Assembly (NCBI GenBank): GCA_030433805.1
Contig: JARUXA010000012.1
Coordinates: 62,001 to 126,000 of the forward strand
DNA: 64,000 nt
DNA from: Sphingomonas sp. PsM26
Lineage (GTDB): Bacteria > Pseudomonadota > Alphaproteobacteria > Sphingomonadales > Sphingomonadaceae
Reading direction: 5' to 3'
The notes beneath the pieces are model-generated. The model did no database searches, had not been told where the DNA came from, and saw only the letters and a program-made list of their open reading frames with translations. A program made the translations under genes and the position numbers. Below, in pieces: positions 9,091 through 17,230 of this stretch. The stretch's first letter is position 1. Each line of letters opens with the position of its first letter.

Positions 9091-9405
9091 TCACCCCCAG
9101 TCGTACACCAGCGGTGCCTCCCGGAACGCAAACCGGTCGACGTGGCGAGCAACCGCCCCCTTCAGCCCCTCGAGTTGCTCCAGCGACGTGGCCTCGACCC
9201 GCACGACCAACGCGTCCGGTTCGGCATCGAACGTGACGGTCGCATCGCCCGGATAGTCCGCGCCGCGGGCATCCCGCGGGAAAACGATCGTGCCGTACGT
9301 CGCGGTATAGGCGACCGTCAGATTGTGCTCCCAATGCTTGCACGTCTGCTGCAAATATTTGCTGGCGTGCGCAGTGGACACGCGCGCGGTTGCGACATGC
9401 TCCAT
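9091..9405 (-). CDS. DUF2218 domain-containing protein
   Basis: A 104-residue protein matching DUF2218: a start with TARVSTAHASKYLQQTCKHW, a central GTIVFPRD segment and an end with HVDRFAFRE. In other proteobacteria such genes often neighbour siderophore-interacting proteins and PadR regulators; the function is unknown. Its ATG at 9405 shares a base with the TGA stop of padR (TGATG); a GTG one codon earlier is the other possible start. It is probably co-transcribed with and controlled by the PadR protein. Confidence 0.85.
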   Translation of the reverse strand: MEHVATARVSTAHASKYLQQTCKHWEHNLTVAYTATYGTIVFPRDARGADYPGDATVTFDAEPDALVVRVEATSLEQLEGLKGAVARHVDRFAFREAPLVYDWG

Positions 9406-10040
9406 CACAGACGCTCGATCTTCTGCGCCGCATCGTCGATCAGCGCGACGGCGGCATGGATCGTCTCGATCGCAACGTCCTCGCTGCGCAGCTTGTTGAT
9501 CAGCACCTCGCGCAAATTGCCCATCGCGCGGCGTACCGACGCGCCATCGGTGCGCGCGCGTTCTGCCCCAACGCCGGCAAGCCGTGCGAACAGCGCCTCG
9601 ACCAGTTCGGCATTGTCGACGAGATGCTGCGTCCCCGTCGCGGTCGCCTCGAACAGCTTCTTGGCACCCTCCGCCTGTCGCGCTGCGATCAGATCCATAT
9701 CGTCGAGCAACGTCAGCGTCGGATAGACCACGCCGGGGCTCGGCGCATAGGCACCGCCGGTCAGATCCTCGATGCTGCGGATCAGGTCATAGCCGTGGCG
9801 GGGCTCGTCCGCGATCAGCTTGAGCAGCACCAGCCGCAGCTCGCCACCGTCGAACATCCGACGGCCGCGCGGACCGCCCCTGCCGCCGGAGCGTCCCTCG
9901 GGATGATCGCCGCCACCGAAGCCGCGACCGCCCCCGCCCCGCATCATGCCCATCCGCGGCGCGCCTTCGCCGTGCCGATCGCCAAAGCGATGCCCATGCC
10001 GATCGCAGCCGCGACTACCGTGTTGATGAAATCCAAACAT
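9405..10040 (-). CDS. PadR family transcriptional regulator with His/Gly-rich N-terminus
   Basis: A 211-residue protein. Residues 1-65 are low-complexity and rich in His, Gly and Arg (FGFHQHGSRGCDRHGHRFGD and a Gly/Arg tract), then a PadR winged helix: LRLVLLKLIADEPRHGYDLI, SPGVVYPTLTLLDDM. The C-terminal helices serve dimerisation. The histidine-rich leader suggests metal binding, which would fit the usual iron/siderophore neighbourhood of such genes, but that is inference. A perfect 12-bp palindrome lies 29 bases before the start, a likely autoregulatory operator. Confidence 0.92.
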   Translation of the reverse strand: MFGFHQHGSRGCDRHGHRFGDRHGEGAPRMGMMRGGGGRGFGGGDHPEGRSGGRGGPRGRRMFDGGELRLVLLKLIADEPRHGYDLIRSIEDLTGGAYAPSPGVVYPTLTLLDDMDLIAARQAEGAKKLFEATATGTQHLVDNAELVEALFARLAGVGAERARTDGASVRRAMGNLREVLINKLRSEDVAIETIHAAVALIDDAAQKIERL

Positions 10041-10068
10041 ACTGTCTCTTCCTATCTATGATGGCACT

Positions 10069-10080
10069 AAGATATATCTT
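10069..10080. promoter_or_regulatory. Palindromic operator candidate for the PadR regulator
   Basis: AAGATATATCTT is a perfect 12-bp palindrome, AT-rich in a GC-rich gap, 29 bases upstream of the padR start. PadR proteins commonly bind AT-rich dyads of this kind at their own promoter. Confidence 0.6.
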
Positions 10081-10140
10081 TGAATGGCGCGTGCAAGGGT
10101 GACGTGCAAATTTTCGTCCGGGACCTTATCTTCCCGCGAT

Positions 10141-10173
10141 GGTCAGCCTCCCCGATGCATCCGGAGGCTGGCC
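10141..10173 (+). other. Strong hairpin upstream of rarA
   Basis: GGTCAGCCTCC pairs with GGAGGCTGGCC (11 bp, one G-T wobble) around an 11-base loop, about 65 bases before the rarA start. No T run follows in either direction, so it is more likely a 5' leader structure than a standard terminator. Confidence 0.5.
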
Positions 10174-10238
10174 GCGTTCAAAGCGCCAGGCGACCCTTTC
10201 CCACTCGACCACGCCATCCGCGCGCATAAGGCAGCCCA

Positions 10239-11549
10239 ATGACCGACTCGCTCTTCTCGTCCCTCGCCAAGCAGCCGCTCGCCGAGCTTTTGCGGCCCAG
10301 CAAAATCTCGGACGTCATCGGTCAGGAGCAGTTATTGGGCCCCGACGCCCCGCTCAGTCGCATGATCCAGCGCAAACGCCTGTCGTCGTTCGTGCTGTGG
10401 GGACCACCGGGCGTCGGCAAGACGACCATCGCGCGATTGATGGCACAGGCGACCGATTACGAGTTCATCCAGCTGTCGGCGGTTTCTACGGGCATCGTCG
10501 ATCTCCGCAAGGCGATTGCCACCGCGGCGTCGCTGCGCGCAAGCGCGGGCCGCACGACCGTGGTGTTCATCGACGAGCTTCATCGCTTCTCGCGTCCGGT
10601 CCAGGACGCGATGCTCCCTGCGATCGAGGACGGGACGTTCGTGCTGATCGGGGCGACGACCGAAAACCCGAGCTTCAGTCTGGTCTCCGCGTTGCTCTCG
10701 CGCGCCAAGGTCTACACGCTGAGCAGGCTCGATAGCGAAGACCTCGGTCGCGTGATCGGTCGCGTCGAAGAACACCAGCAGCGCCCGTTACCGCTCGATC
10801 CGCGTGCGCGCAGCGCGCTGATCGGCATGGCCGATGGCGACGCGCGCTATCTGATCGGCTTGTGCGAAGACATCTTCGCCGGGGCCGTCTCTGAGCCGCT
10901 CACCGTGGAACAGCTCGCGACGATCGTCCAGTCGCGCGCGCCGCTGTACGACAAGGGGCAGGAAGAGCATTTCAACCTGCTCAGCTGCTTTCACAAAAGC
11001 CTGCGCGGGAGCGATGTCGACGCCGCCATGTACTGGGCGGCGCGGATGATGGAGGGTGGCGAGGACGCCTCGGTGATTTTCCGGCGCCTCAGCTGCGCGG
11101 CATCGGAGGACGTGGGGATGGCCGACCCCAATGCGATGATCCAGGTCCTGACCGCATGGCAGGCGTTTGAGCGCGTCGGGCTGCCCGAGGGACGGCTCTT
11201 CATGGCGCAGGCGATCGCCTATGTCGCGACCGCGCCCAAATCGAATGCCGCCTATCTGGCGTTCGACCGCGCGCGGGCACTGGCGAAAGCAACCGGCTCG
11301 GTCGCGCCCCCGAAGCGAATCCTGAACGCGCCGACCAAGCTGATGAAGGAACTGGGGTATCACGAGGGCTATCAGTATGATCACGATCACGCTGATGCCT
11401 TTTCAGGGCAGAATTTCTTCCCGGACGAACTGTCGCAGAAAGGCCGCCCCGTCTTTTACCAGCCGAACGAGCGGGGCTATGAACGCGAGATCAAGAAGCG
11501 CGTCGACTTCTGGTCCAACCGCCGGATCGATCCTTCCCGCGAACAATAA
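10239..11549 (+). CDS. rarA: Replication-associated recombination protein A (AAA+ ATPase)
   Basis: A 436-residue clamp-loader-like AAA+ protein that acts at stalled replication forks. Seen in order: PLAELLRPSKISDVIGQEQLL, Walker A WGPPGVGKTTIARL near residue 55, Walker B FIDELHRF near 110, sensor region GATTENPSF, and the C-terminal tetramerisation part with KSLRGSDVDAAMYWAARM and the conserved end containing YQYDHDH. Full family length. Confidence 0.97.
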   Translation: MTDSLFSSLAKQPLAELLRPSKISDVIGQEQLLGPDAPLSRMIQRKRLSSFVLWGPPGVGKTTIARLMAQATDYEFIQLSAVSTGIVDLRKAIATAASLRASAGRTTVVFIDELHRFSRPVQDAMLPAIEDGTFVLIGATTENPSFSLVSALLSRAKVYTLSRLDSEDLGRVIGRVEEHQQRPLPLDPRARSALIGMADGDARYLIGLCEDIFAGAVSEPLTVEQLATIVQSRAPLYDKGQEEHFNLLSCFHKSLRGSDVDAAMYWAARMMEGGEDASVIFRRLSCAASEDVGMADPNAMIQVLTAWQAFERVGLPEGRLFMAQAIAYVATAPKSNAAYLAFDRARALAKATGSVAPPKRILNAPTKLMKELGYHEGYQYDHDHADAFSGQNFFPDELSQKGRPVFYQPNERGYEREIKKRVDFWSNRRIDPSREQ

Positions 11550-11599
11550 TACGGCATCGGCAAACGATCCGGGGGACAGCGTCCCTGCCCCCCAGACGT

Positions 11600-12361
11600 T
11601 CAAGACAGCGGCGGTTGCCCGTTGGACGCCGTCAGCCCGCCGTCGACCGGCAGGTTCACCCCGGTGACGAACCGCGCATCGTCACTTGCGAGGAACGCGA
11701 CCACCCCCGCAATATCGTCGGGCTCCGCACCGCGACCGAGCGGGATACGCTCCTCGAACTTGGCGATCAGATCGGGCTGTTCCTTCATTCCCGCGGTCAG
11801 CGCGGTATAGGTCAGCGACGGGTTCACCGCATTGACGCGCACGCCGTTCCGCGCCTCGTCCATCGCCAGCGCGCGGGTGAAGTTGGTGACGGCACCCTTC
11901 GCTGCACAGTAAAAGCTGTGGTTCCAGTCCCCGCCAAGACCCGACACCGACGACACGTTGACGATGCACCCCTTCGCTTCCCGCAGGTGCGCGATCGCCG
12001 CGCGGCTCATATGAACGACGCCGTAGAGGTCGGTCTCGATCACCTTGGTGAATTCGGAGAAGGCGCCCTCGTCGAGCTTGCCGAGATGATCGACGCCCGC
12101 ATTGTTGACGAGGACGTCGATACGCCCGAAGCGATCGACCGCAGCCTGCACAAGCGCCGTGCACGCTGCGCGATCGGAAACGTCGGTCGGCAAGATCGCG
12201 ACCGCGCCGCCGAGCGACTGCGCCAGGCGGTCGAGGCCGTCCGCGTCAATGTCGCCGAGCATCAGGCTTGCGCCTTCCGCGGCAAACCGGCGCGCCACGC
12301 CCTCACCGATTCCCGAGGCGGCGCCAGTGATCACGACCACCGTGTCGGAGAATCGCGCCAT
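11600..12361 (-). CDS. SDR family oxidoreductase
   Basis: A 253-residue classical short-chain dehydrogenase. It has the NAD(P) motif TGAASGIGEG near residue 13, VNNAGVDH near 86, catalytic Ser in VSSVSG and the YxxxK pair in FYCAAKGA near 152, and ends with GVNLPVDGGLTASNG. An aspartate after strand 2 (LGDID) favours NAD over NADP. The substrate is not readable. Its ATG overlaps the TAA stop of the upstream PfpI gene by one base, placing it third in a catalase-PfpI-SDR operon. Confidence 0.92.
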   Translation of the reverse strand: MARFSDTVVVITGAASGIGEGVARRFAAEGASLMLGDIDADGLDRLAQSLGGAVAILPTDVSDRAACTALVQAAVDRFGRIDVLVNNAGVDHLGKLDEGAFSEFTKVIETDLYGVVHMSRAAIAHLREAKGCIVNVSSVSGLGGDWNHSFYCAAKGAVTNFTRALAMDEARNGVRVNAVNPSLTYTALTAGMKEQPDLIAKFEERIPLGRGAEPDDIAGVVAFLASDDARFVTGVNLPVDGGLTASNGQPPLS

Positions 12362-12930
12362 TACGCGTTCTCCGCCTGCGCCGCATGACGGCCCTCGCAG
12401 AATTCCTCGATCAGCTTTGCGCAGAAGGCGGGCAAGTCATCGGGCGTGCGGCTGGTGACGAGTCCCTGATCGACGACGACGTCCTGGTCGACCCAATGGC
12501 CGCCCGCGTTGCGGATATCGGTTTCGAGAGTCGGATAGGAGGTCAGCGTACGACCGCGCACCTGATCGGCCTCGATCAGCGTCCAGGGCGCATGGCAGAT
12601 CGCGGCAACGGGTTTGCCGGCGGTAAAGAACGCGCGCACGAATGCGATCACCGCGTCCGACGACCGCAGTTTGTCCGCGCCGACGCAGCCCCCCGGGATC
12701 ACCAGGCCGTCGAAGTCGGATGCCGATACATCCGATATCGCTGCGTCGATCGGGAAGGTTGTGCCGGGGTCGAGGTCGTTGTTGACGGTCTGCGCCTCCC
12801 CCGCTTCGAGGCTGATCACCGTAACGGTGCCGCCAGCCTGTTCGACCGCGGATTTGGGTTGCGCGAATTCCGGCTCCTCGGTGCCGCGGGGTGCGATCAG
12901 GATTGCGATTTTCTTGCCGTCGAGTTTCAT
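12361..12930 (-). CDS. DJ-1/PfpI family protein (type 1 glutamine amidotransferase-like)
   Basis: A 189-residue protein with the DJ-1/PfpI fold. Visible are the N-terminal strand KKIAILIAPRGTEEPEF with its conserved Glu, the central VIPGGCVGADKLR, and the nucleophile elbow AAICHAPWTLIEA with the reactive cysteine and neighbouring histidine. YhbO/Hsp31-like members act as chaperone or glyoxalase-type stress proteins. The start at 12930 is chosen over an in-frame ATG at 12945 because GGAG lies 6 bases upstream. Lies between the catalase-family and SDR genes. Confidence 0.92.
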   Translation of the reverse strand: MKLDGKKIAILIAPRGTEEPEFAQPKSAVEQAGGTVTVISLEAGEAQTVNNDLDPGTTFPIDAAISDVSASDFDGLVIPGGCVGADKLRSSDAVIAFVRAFFTAGKPVAAICHAPWTLIEADQVRGRTLTSYPTLETDIRNAGGHWVDQDVVVDQGLVTSRTPDDLPAFCAKLIEEFCEGRHAAQAENA

Positions 12931-12969
12931 GGTCGTCTCCATCATGGTCGGTGTGGTGCAGGGCGGCGG

Positions 12970-14055
12970 TCAGGCGGGAATGTCGTCGATCCGCGCGGTG
13001 TTTGCGGCCGGGATGCCCGTTTTCCGGTGGCGGAAGTCGCTCAGCGCGCGATACACCTGCATGCGCGCGCGCATCACGCCGCCGAGCGGGCGATGTGCGG
13101 CCAGACTGTGGGCCGGCCGGAACGTCATTACCTCATCGAAATAGCGGACCCGCTCCGCGCCATAGGCGGCCTGACGCGGCAGCCGGATCGTGGCGATCGT
13201 GCGGTATGCACTGTCCTGTTCGGGCCATTCGACCGACGTGTCTTCGATCGGCTGAGTTTCGGCGTTGGTCCAGATTTGCGCGCGCAGCTCGTACACCGCG
13301 TCGTTGCGGTCGAAATAGTCGATCGCCGCGTGGCGGAAGCCGTCCTCGTCCTGATGCGGATCGAGCCGCCAGTCCGCGAGCGCCCGTTGCTCGGGTGCGA
13401 CCGCGAACGCACCGATCTTCGCGACGTAATCGCCAAAGCGGATCGGGCACTGGCTATAATAGTCTTCGTGGAGCGGATGGCTGAAGGGATGCCCGTAGAA
13501 GTCGAGCGCGGCATTCGGCCCCGCACCGACGGCGTTGAGCAGCGTGTTCATGGTGCGAGCGACCGATGCCGCCGCGCTCTTCACGCCCTCCGGCATCGGC
13601 ACCGTCGCGCCGATCTTCTTCGCCTGCCGCAGAAAACCGTCCGCTGTCCCCGCCGGGAAGGTGGTGCCGCTCGCCAGCACGAAATCCTGCGTCGGCGCAT
13701 CATGGCTGGGAAGCGTCTCGCCTTCGACCCCGAACACCTTGATCGCCATCCCGCGATGGGTCGACACACGATCGTCGAGCTTCTCGCCCGGCCCCTGCGC
13801 AAAGCGGACCGCGACATCAAACGTGCCCGGCGCGCCGAACAAGCCTTGCGCCAGTTCCGGCGGCAGACCGTCGGACACGGTCATTTTGCCGATGACGCAG
13901 GCGGTGCTCTTGGCGTGGCTTGCCCGGACGGCATGACCGTCGCGCTTCTCGACCGTCTGGGTTTCCTGGGTCATGCCCTCGATGATGCCGTCGATACTGT
14001 CCTGCTCATTGGGTTCGAGCGTCTCGATATCGTCGCGATACGGTAGATGCGTCAT
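12970..14055 (-). CDS. Catalase-family heme protein (small, SrpA/y4iL-like)
   Basis: A 361-residue protein of the small catalase-related family. HAVRASHAKSTACVIGKMTV carries the distal-histidine region, RGMAIKVFGVEG the region after it, and TFRPAHSLAAHRPLGGVMRAR with VYRALSDFRH the conserved C-terminus. It is much shorter than monofunctional catalase (about 480 or more) and the canonical proximal RxFxYxDTQ heme-tyrosine motif is not evident, so peroxidase or other heme activity is likelier than true catalase. Start at 14055: GAGGAAA precedes it at the right distance. First gene of the operon with PfpI and SDR. Confidence 0.85.
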   Translation of the reverse strand: MTHLPYRDDIETLEPNEQDSIDGIIEGMTQETQTVEKRDGHAVRASHAKSTACVIGKMTVSDGLPPELAQGLFGAPGTFDVAVRFAQGPGEKLDDRVSTHRGMAIKVFGVEGETLPSHDAPTQDFVLASGTTFPAGTADGFLRQAKKIGATVPMPEGVKSAAASVARTMNTLLNAVGAGPNAALDFYGHPFSHPLHEDYYSQCPIRFGDYVAKIGAFAVAPEQRALADWRLDPHQDEDGFRHAAIDYFDRNDAVYELRAQIWTNAETQPIEDTSVEWPEQDSAYRTIATIRLPRQAAYGAERVRYFDEVMTFRPAHSLAAHRPLGGVMRARMQVYRALSDFRHRKTGIPAANTARIDDIPA

Positions 14056-14158
14056 GGCAAAATTTCCTCGAAAGGTTGGGAAAAGCCATGTCGCGCGCTT
14101 CGCCGCGGGCCCTTCCCCACACATATTCAGGGGCGACCGCCTGCCGCCCCCGTGTCGC

Positions 14159-15280
14159 TCAGCGCTGGCGCGGTGCCGCCGCGAACGCTGCCTTCAACCG
14201 CGCGACCGCGAGATCGTTGGCGTCCTTCGCGCCGCGGACGACCTTGCCCATGCCGAAGAACTCGTGCGTCACGCCGGGGAAGGTGCGCTGTTCGACCTTG
14301 TCCCCTGCCGCCCGCATCGCGGTCGCCAGCGTTTCACCATCCGAGCGCAGCGGATCGATCTGCGCGTTGATGATCGTCGTCGGCGGCAGGCCACGCAGGT
14401 TGGCCGCGACGAGGTTCAGCCGCGGGTCCTGCGCATCCGCCTTGCTGGTCTGATAGTAATGACCGAACCAGCCGAGCATCGCGGTGTTGAGCGGCTTGGC
14501 ATTCGCCGAATCCTTGCGCGACGGCAGCGTCATGCTGCTGTTCGCGATCGGATAGACCGATACGATGTGGAGCGGCGCGGTCAGGCGGTTGTCGCGGGCG
14601 TAGATGGCGGTGGCGACCGCCAGATTGCCGCCGGCGCTCTCGCCTGCGACCGCGATCTTGGCTGGATCACCACCCCAGCTCGCGGCGTTCTGCAGCGTCC
14701 AGCGATAGGCTGCCGCGGCGTCGTCATGCTGCGCCGGGAACTTGAACTCGGGCGCATGGCGATATTCGACCGACACGACGATCGCGTTGAGCGCCTTGGC
14801 CATCGCGCGGGGTGCCGCGTCATAGGTCGCGACGTCGGCGATCACCCAGCCGCCGCCGTGATAATAGACGACGATCGGCATCGGCTTGCCCGCCGGCGCG
14901 CCCGCTGGCTTGTAGATGCGCGCGAACTGCTGGGCGTCGGTGCCATAGCGCACGTCCTGCGTCGTGACCGACGCGTCGGGCGTCGTGGGCATGCCCTTCC
15001 TGGCCATGGCCGCCTTCGCGCCATCAGCGGCGGACGGCTGCTGGCGGGCCTGCGCCGGGGTCAACGTCTCGATCGGCTTGCCGCCGAGGCCGGCCAGCGC
15101 ATCGAGCACCATCTGCATGTCGGGCGCCGCCTTGGGCGGCTGGGTTGCAGTGGCGGGCGGCGGCGGCGGGGGCGGCGCATCGGCCGACGGCGCGGACTGC
15201 GCGTAAACGCCGGACGTCGCCGACAGAAGTGCGGCGACGAGTATCGCGCGGGCGGGAAGGTGCTTTGGGGTGAAAGTCAT
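14159..15280 (-). CDS. Secreted alpha/beta hydrolase, hormone-sensitive-lipase family esterase
   Basis: A 373-residue protein with an N-terminal signal peptide (about 25 residues ending VYAQ), then a Pro/Ala-rich linker and an alpha/beta hydrolase. It has the oxyanion motif YYHGGGWVIAD, nucleophile VAGESAGGNLA, acid region NAQIDPLRSDGE and catalytic histidine in GVTHEFFGM, all typical of family IV (HSL) esterases. Start chosen at 15280 because AGGAG stands 5 bases before it. It is exported, so it probably acts on short-chain esters in the periplasm. Divergent from the Crp-type regulator, which might control it. Confidence 0.93.
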   Translation of the reverse strand: MTFTPKHLPARAILVAALLSATSGVYAQSAPSADAPPPPPPPATATQPPKAAPDMQMVLDALAGLGGKPIETLTPAQARQQPSAADGAKAAMARKGMPTTPDASVTTQDVRYGTDAQQFARIYKPAGAPAGKPMPIVVYYHGGGWVIADVATYDAAPRAMAKALNAIVVSVEYRHAPEFKFPAQHDDAAAAYRWTLQNAASWGGDPAKIAVAGESAGGNLAVATAIYARDNRLTAPLHIVSVYPIANSSMTLPSRKDSANAKPLNTAMLGWFGHYYQTSKADAQDPRLNLVAANLRGLPPTTIINAQIDPLRSDGETLATAMRAAGDKVEQRTFPGVTHEFFGMGKVVRGAKDANDLAVARLKAAFAAAPRQR

Positions 15281-15381
15281 GGTCGCTCCTGCTTGTATCA
15301 AAAGGTGAACAACCCGACGGCATGAACGTTTCTGTACGGTTCCGGGCCAAGCGGCCTGTCCAGCGAGCAGGCCAGCCTTCC

Positions 15382-16173
15382 ATGTCCCCAGCCTTCATGA
15401 GCAATGTCACCCCGATCTCCGCGAGTATCTCGCACGCGCAGCCCGATACCGTTGCGGCCGGCGGCAACCTGCTGCTCGCCAGTCTGTCGGCCAAGGACTT
15501 GGCGCTGCTGGTGCCGCATCTTACTGCGGTATCGTTCGCGGTGGGGGACTTCATCACCCGCGCAGGCGACCCGATCGACAGCCTGTGCTTCTTCGAGCAG
15601 GGGATCGCGGGGATCCTGGATTCGCTCGAGGACGACCGGCGCTACGCGGTTGGCCTGATCGGTGCCGAGGGCTTCATCGGCTGGCCCCTGCTCCTGGGGG
15701 ATGGGCGGTCCCCCTATGACGTGACGATGCGGGCGGAACATGGGCGGGCATTGCGCATCCCGGCGGACGCAATGCTGTCCGCGATCGAGGCGAGCCCGAC
15801 CCTCCACCGGACGCTGCTGCGGTTCGTCCACGTCTTCATGCTGCAGATGAGCCGCACCATCGTATCGTCGCTCGCCCACCCGATCGAGCGGCGGATGGCG
15901 CGGTGGATCCTGCTGTATCACGACCGCGTGCAGTCCGACGAAATCTGTATGACCCATGAGGAATTTCGGCTCATGCTGGGGGTGCGTCGCAGCAGCATCA
16001 CCGATGCCCTGCACCGGTTGGAAGAGGAACAGGCGATCCGCGGATTACGGGCTAAGGTTGTCGTGCGCAGCCGCGACAAGTTGCTGCAACTGGCCGGGGA
16101 TACCTACGGCCACCCGGAGCAGGAATATCGTCGGCTGATCGCGGACGGACATGCGGTCGAAAATGGACGGTGA
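15382..16173 (+). CDS. Crp/Fnr family transcriptional regulator
   Basis: About 263 residues. An N-terminal cyclic-nucleotide-binding-like beta barrel (LPHLTAVSFAVGDFI-like LVPHLTAVSFAVGDF, then GDPIDSLCFFEQGIAGIL) precedes a C-terminal winged helix with MTHEEFRLMLGVRRSSIT and DALHRLEEEQAI. No N-terminal cysteine cluster of the FNR kind is present, so it is not an oxygen sensor of that type. Start codons at 15322, 15382 and 15397 are all possible. The end overlaps the next gene. This RRSSITDAL subtype is common in sphingomonads and rhizobia, with unknown ligand. Confidence 0.88.
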   Translation: MSPAFMSNVTPISASISHAQPDTVAAGGNLLLASLSAKDLALLVPHLTAVSFAVGDFITRAGDPIDSLCFFEQGIAGILDSLEDDRRYAVGLIGAEGFIGWPLLLGDGRSPYDVTMRAEHGRALRIPADAMLSAIEASPTLHRTLLRFVHVFMLQMSRTIVSSLAHPIERRMARWILLYHDRVQSDEICMTHEEFRLMLGVRRSSITDALHRLEEEQAIRGLRAKVVVRSRDKLLQLAGDTYGHPEQEYRRLIADGHAVENGR

Positions 16174-17086
16174 CACAGGCCCGTCGGCGGAGTGCGCCGC
16201 GTCGACAAGCACCCCGCCGACGAACGAAGTTCCGAACCACTTTACCAGCTTCGCGGCGATCGATTGGTCAGGCGCGAAGGGTGCGCGGCATCCCGGTATT
16301 GCGCTGGCGATCTGCGACGAGGGGCGCACAGCACCACTGCTGGTCGAGCCGCCGCGTGGCGTCTGGTCACGCACTGACATCCTCCACTGGTTGCACGACC
16401 GCGCGGATGATTCCTTGCTGGTCGGATTCGACTTCAGCTTCTCGGCGCCGTTCCTCGATCGCGGCGCCTATCTGCCCGGCGAAACCGACGCGATCGATCC
16501 GCGCGCATTATGGGCCTATGTCGACCGGCACAGCAGCGATGCCGATCTTGGCGCGGCATCGTTCCTGGAGACGCGGCGGGGGCGGCATTTCTATCTGGGC
16601 GCGGCCGACGGCGTAAAGGCGCACTTCATGCACTATCGCCGCTGCGAACAGCATTTCAACGCGAACGGCGGCGGCAAGGCATCGACCGTCTACGACGCGA
16701 TCGGCGCGGCACAGGTCGCCAAGGCAAGCTTCGCAGGGATGCGCCTGCTGCATCATCTCGATCCCGCAATTCCGGTCTGGCCGATCGATCCCCCGCCCCG
16801 GCGTGGTGCCTGCGTCGTCGAAATCTACACGACGATCGCCGCCCGCGCGGCGGGGATCCGCAAGGGCCTGAGCAAGCTGCGCGATGGCGAAGCGCTCGAC
16901 CTGGCGCTCGCCGCGATGGGAAGCGATCCGCATCTGCCGATGCCGCGCTACACCGATCATGCGACCGATGCGATCCTCACCGCGGCATGGCTCCGCACGA
17001 ACGCGCGACGCGACGATTTATGGCATCCGCCTGCGATGACGCGCCAGATCGCGCGCACGGAGGGCTGGACCTTCGGCGTGTCTTGA
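16151..17086 (+). CDS. Uncharacterised protein, RNase H-fold-like (DUF429-like)
   Basis: A 311-residue protein not firmly recognised. FAAIDWSGAKGARHPGIALA near residue 33 looks like the first strand of an RNase H/actin-like fold with its conserved Asp; LLVGFDFSFSAPF gives a second acidic strand, and HATDAILTAAWL near the end resembles the C-terminal Asp helix of DUF429-type proteins. No signal peptide. It overlaps the regulator gene by 23 bases if the first ATG is used; the ATG at 16163 shortens the overlap. A nuclease-like role would be a guess. Confidence 0.7.
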   Translation: MRSKMDGDTGPSAECAASTSTPPTNEVPNHFTSFAAIDWSGAKGARHPGIALAICDEGRTAPLLVEPPRGVWSRTDILHWLHDRADDSLLVGFDFSFSAPFLDRGAYLPGETDAIDPRALWAYVDRHSSDADLGAASFLETRRGRHFYLGAADGVKAHFMHYRRCEQHFNANGGGKASTVYDAIGAAQVAKASFAGMRLLHHLDPAIPVWPIDPPPRRGACVVEIYTTIAARAAGIRKGLSKLRDGEALDLALAAMGSDPHLPMPRYTDHATDAILTAAWLRTNARRDDLWHPPAMTRQIARTEGWTFGVS

Positions 17087-17120
17087 CGCATGGAATGCGC
17101 ACGAGGACAGCGTCCTCCAC

Positions 17121-17196
17121 GCCGGTTTAGCTCAGTTGGTAGAGCGCCAGTTTTGTAAACTGGATGTCGCGGGTTCGATTCCTGCAACCGGCACCA
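17121..17196 (+). tRNA. tRNA-Thr (anticodon TGT)
   Basis: 76 bases fold as a cloverleaf: acceptor GCCGGTT/AACCGGC, D arm GCTC...GAGC, anticodon stem CCAGT/ACTGG with loop TTTGTAA, T arm GCGGG-TTCGATT-CCTGC, discriminator A and an encoded CCA. The anticodon TGT reads threonine codons. Nothing suggests an attached integrated element. Confidence 0.97.
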
Positions 17197-17230
17197 TCCC
17201 CCCATCTTTGCGCATCGCCTGCCGCGCCGG

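Noticed and set aside
14055..14158. Upstream extension of the catalase-family gene to 14124
   Set aside because: The added 23 residues are unlike the family, and a good ribosome-binding site precedes the ATG at 14055.
17121..17196. tRNA-Thr as integration site of a genomic island
   Set aside because: No integrase, no direct repeat of the tRNA 3' end nearby, and flanking genes look native in composition.
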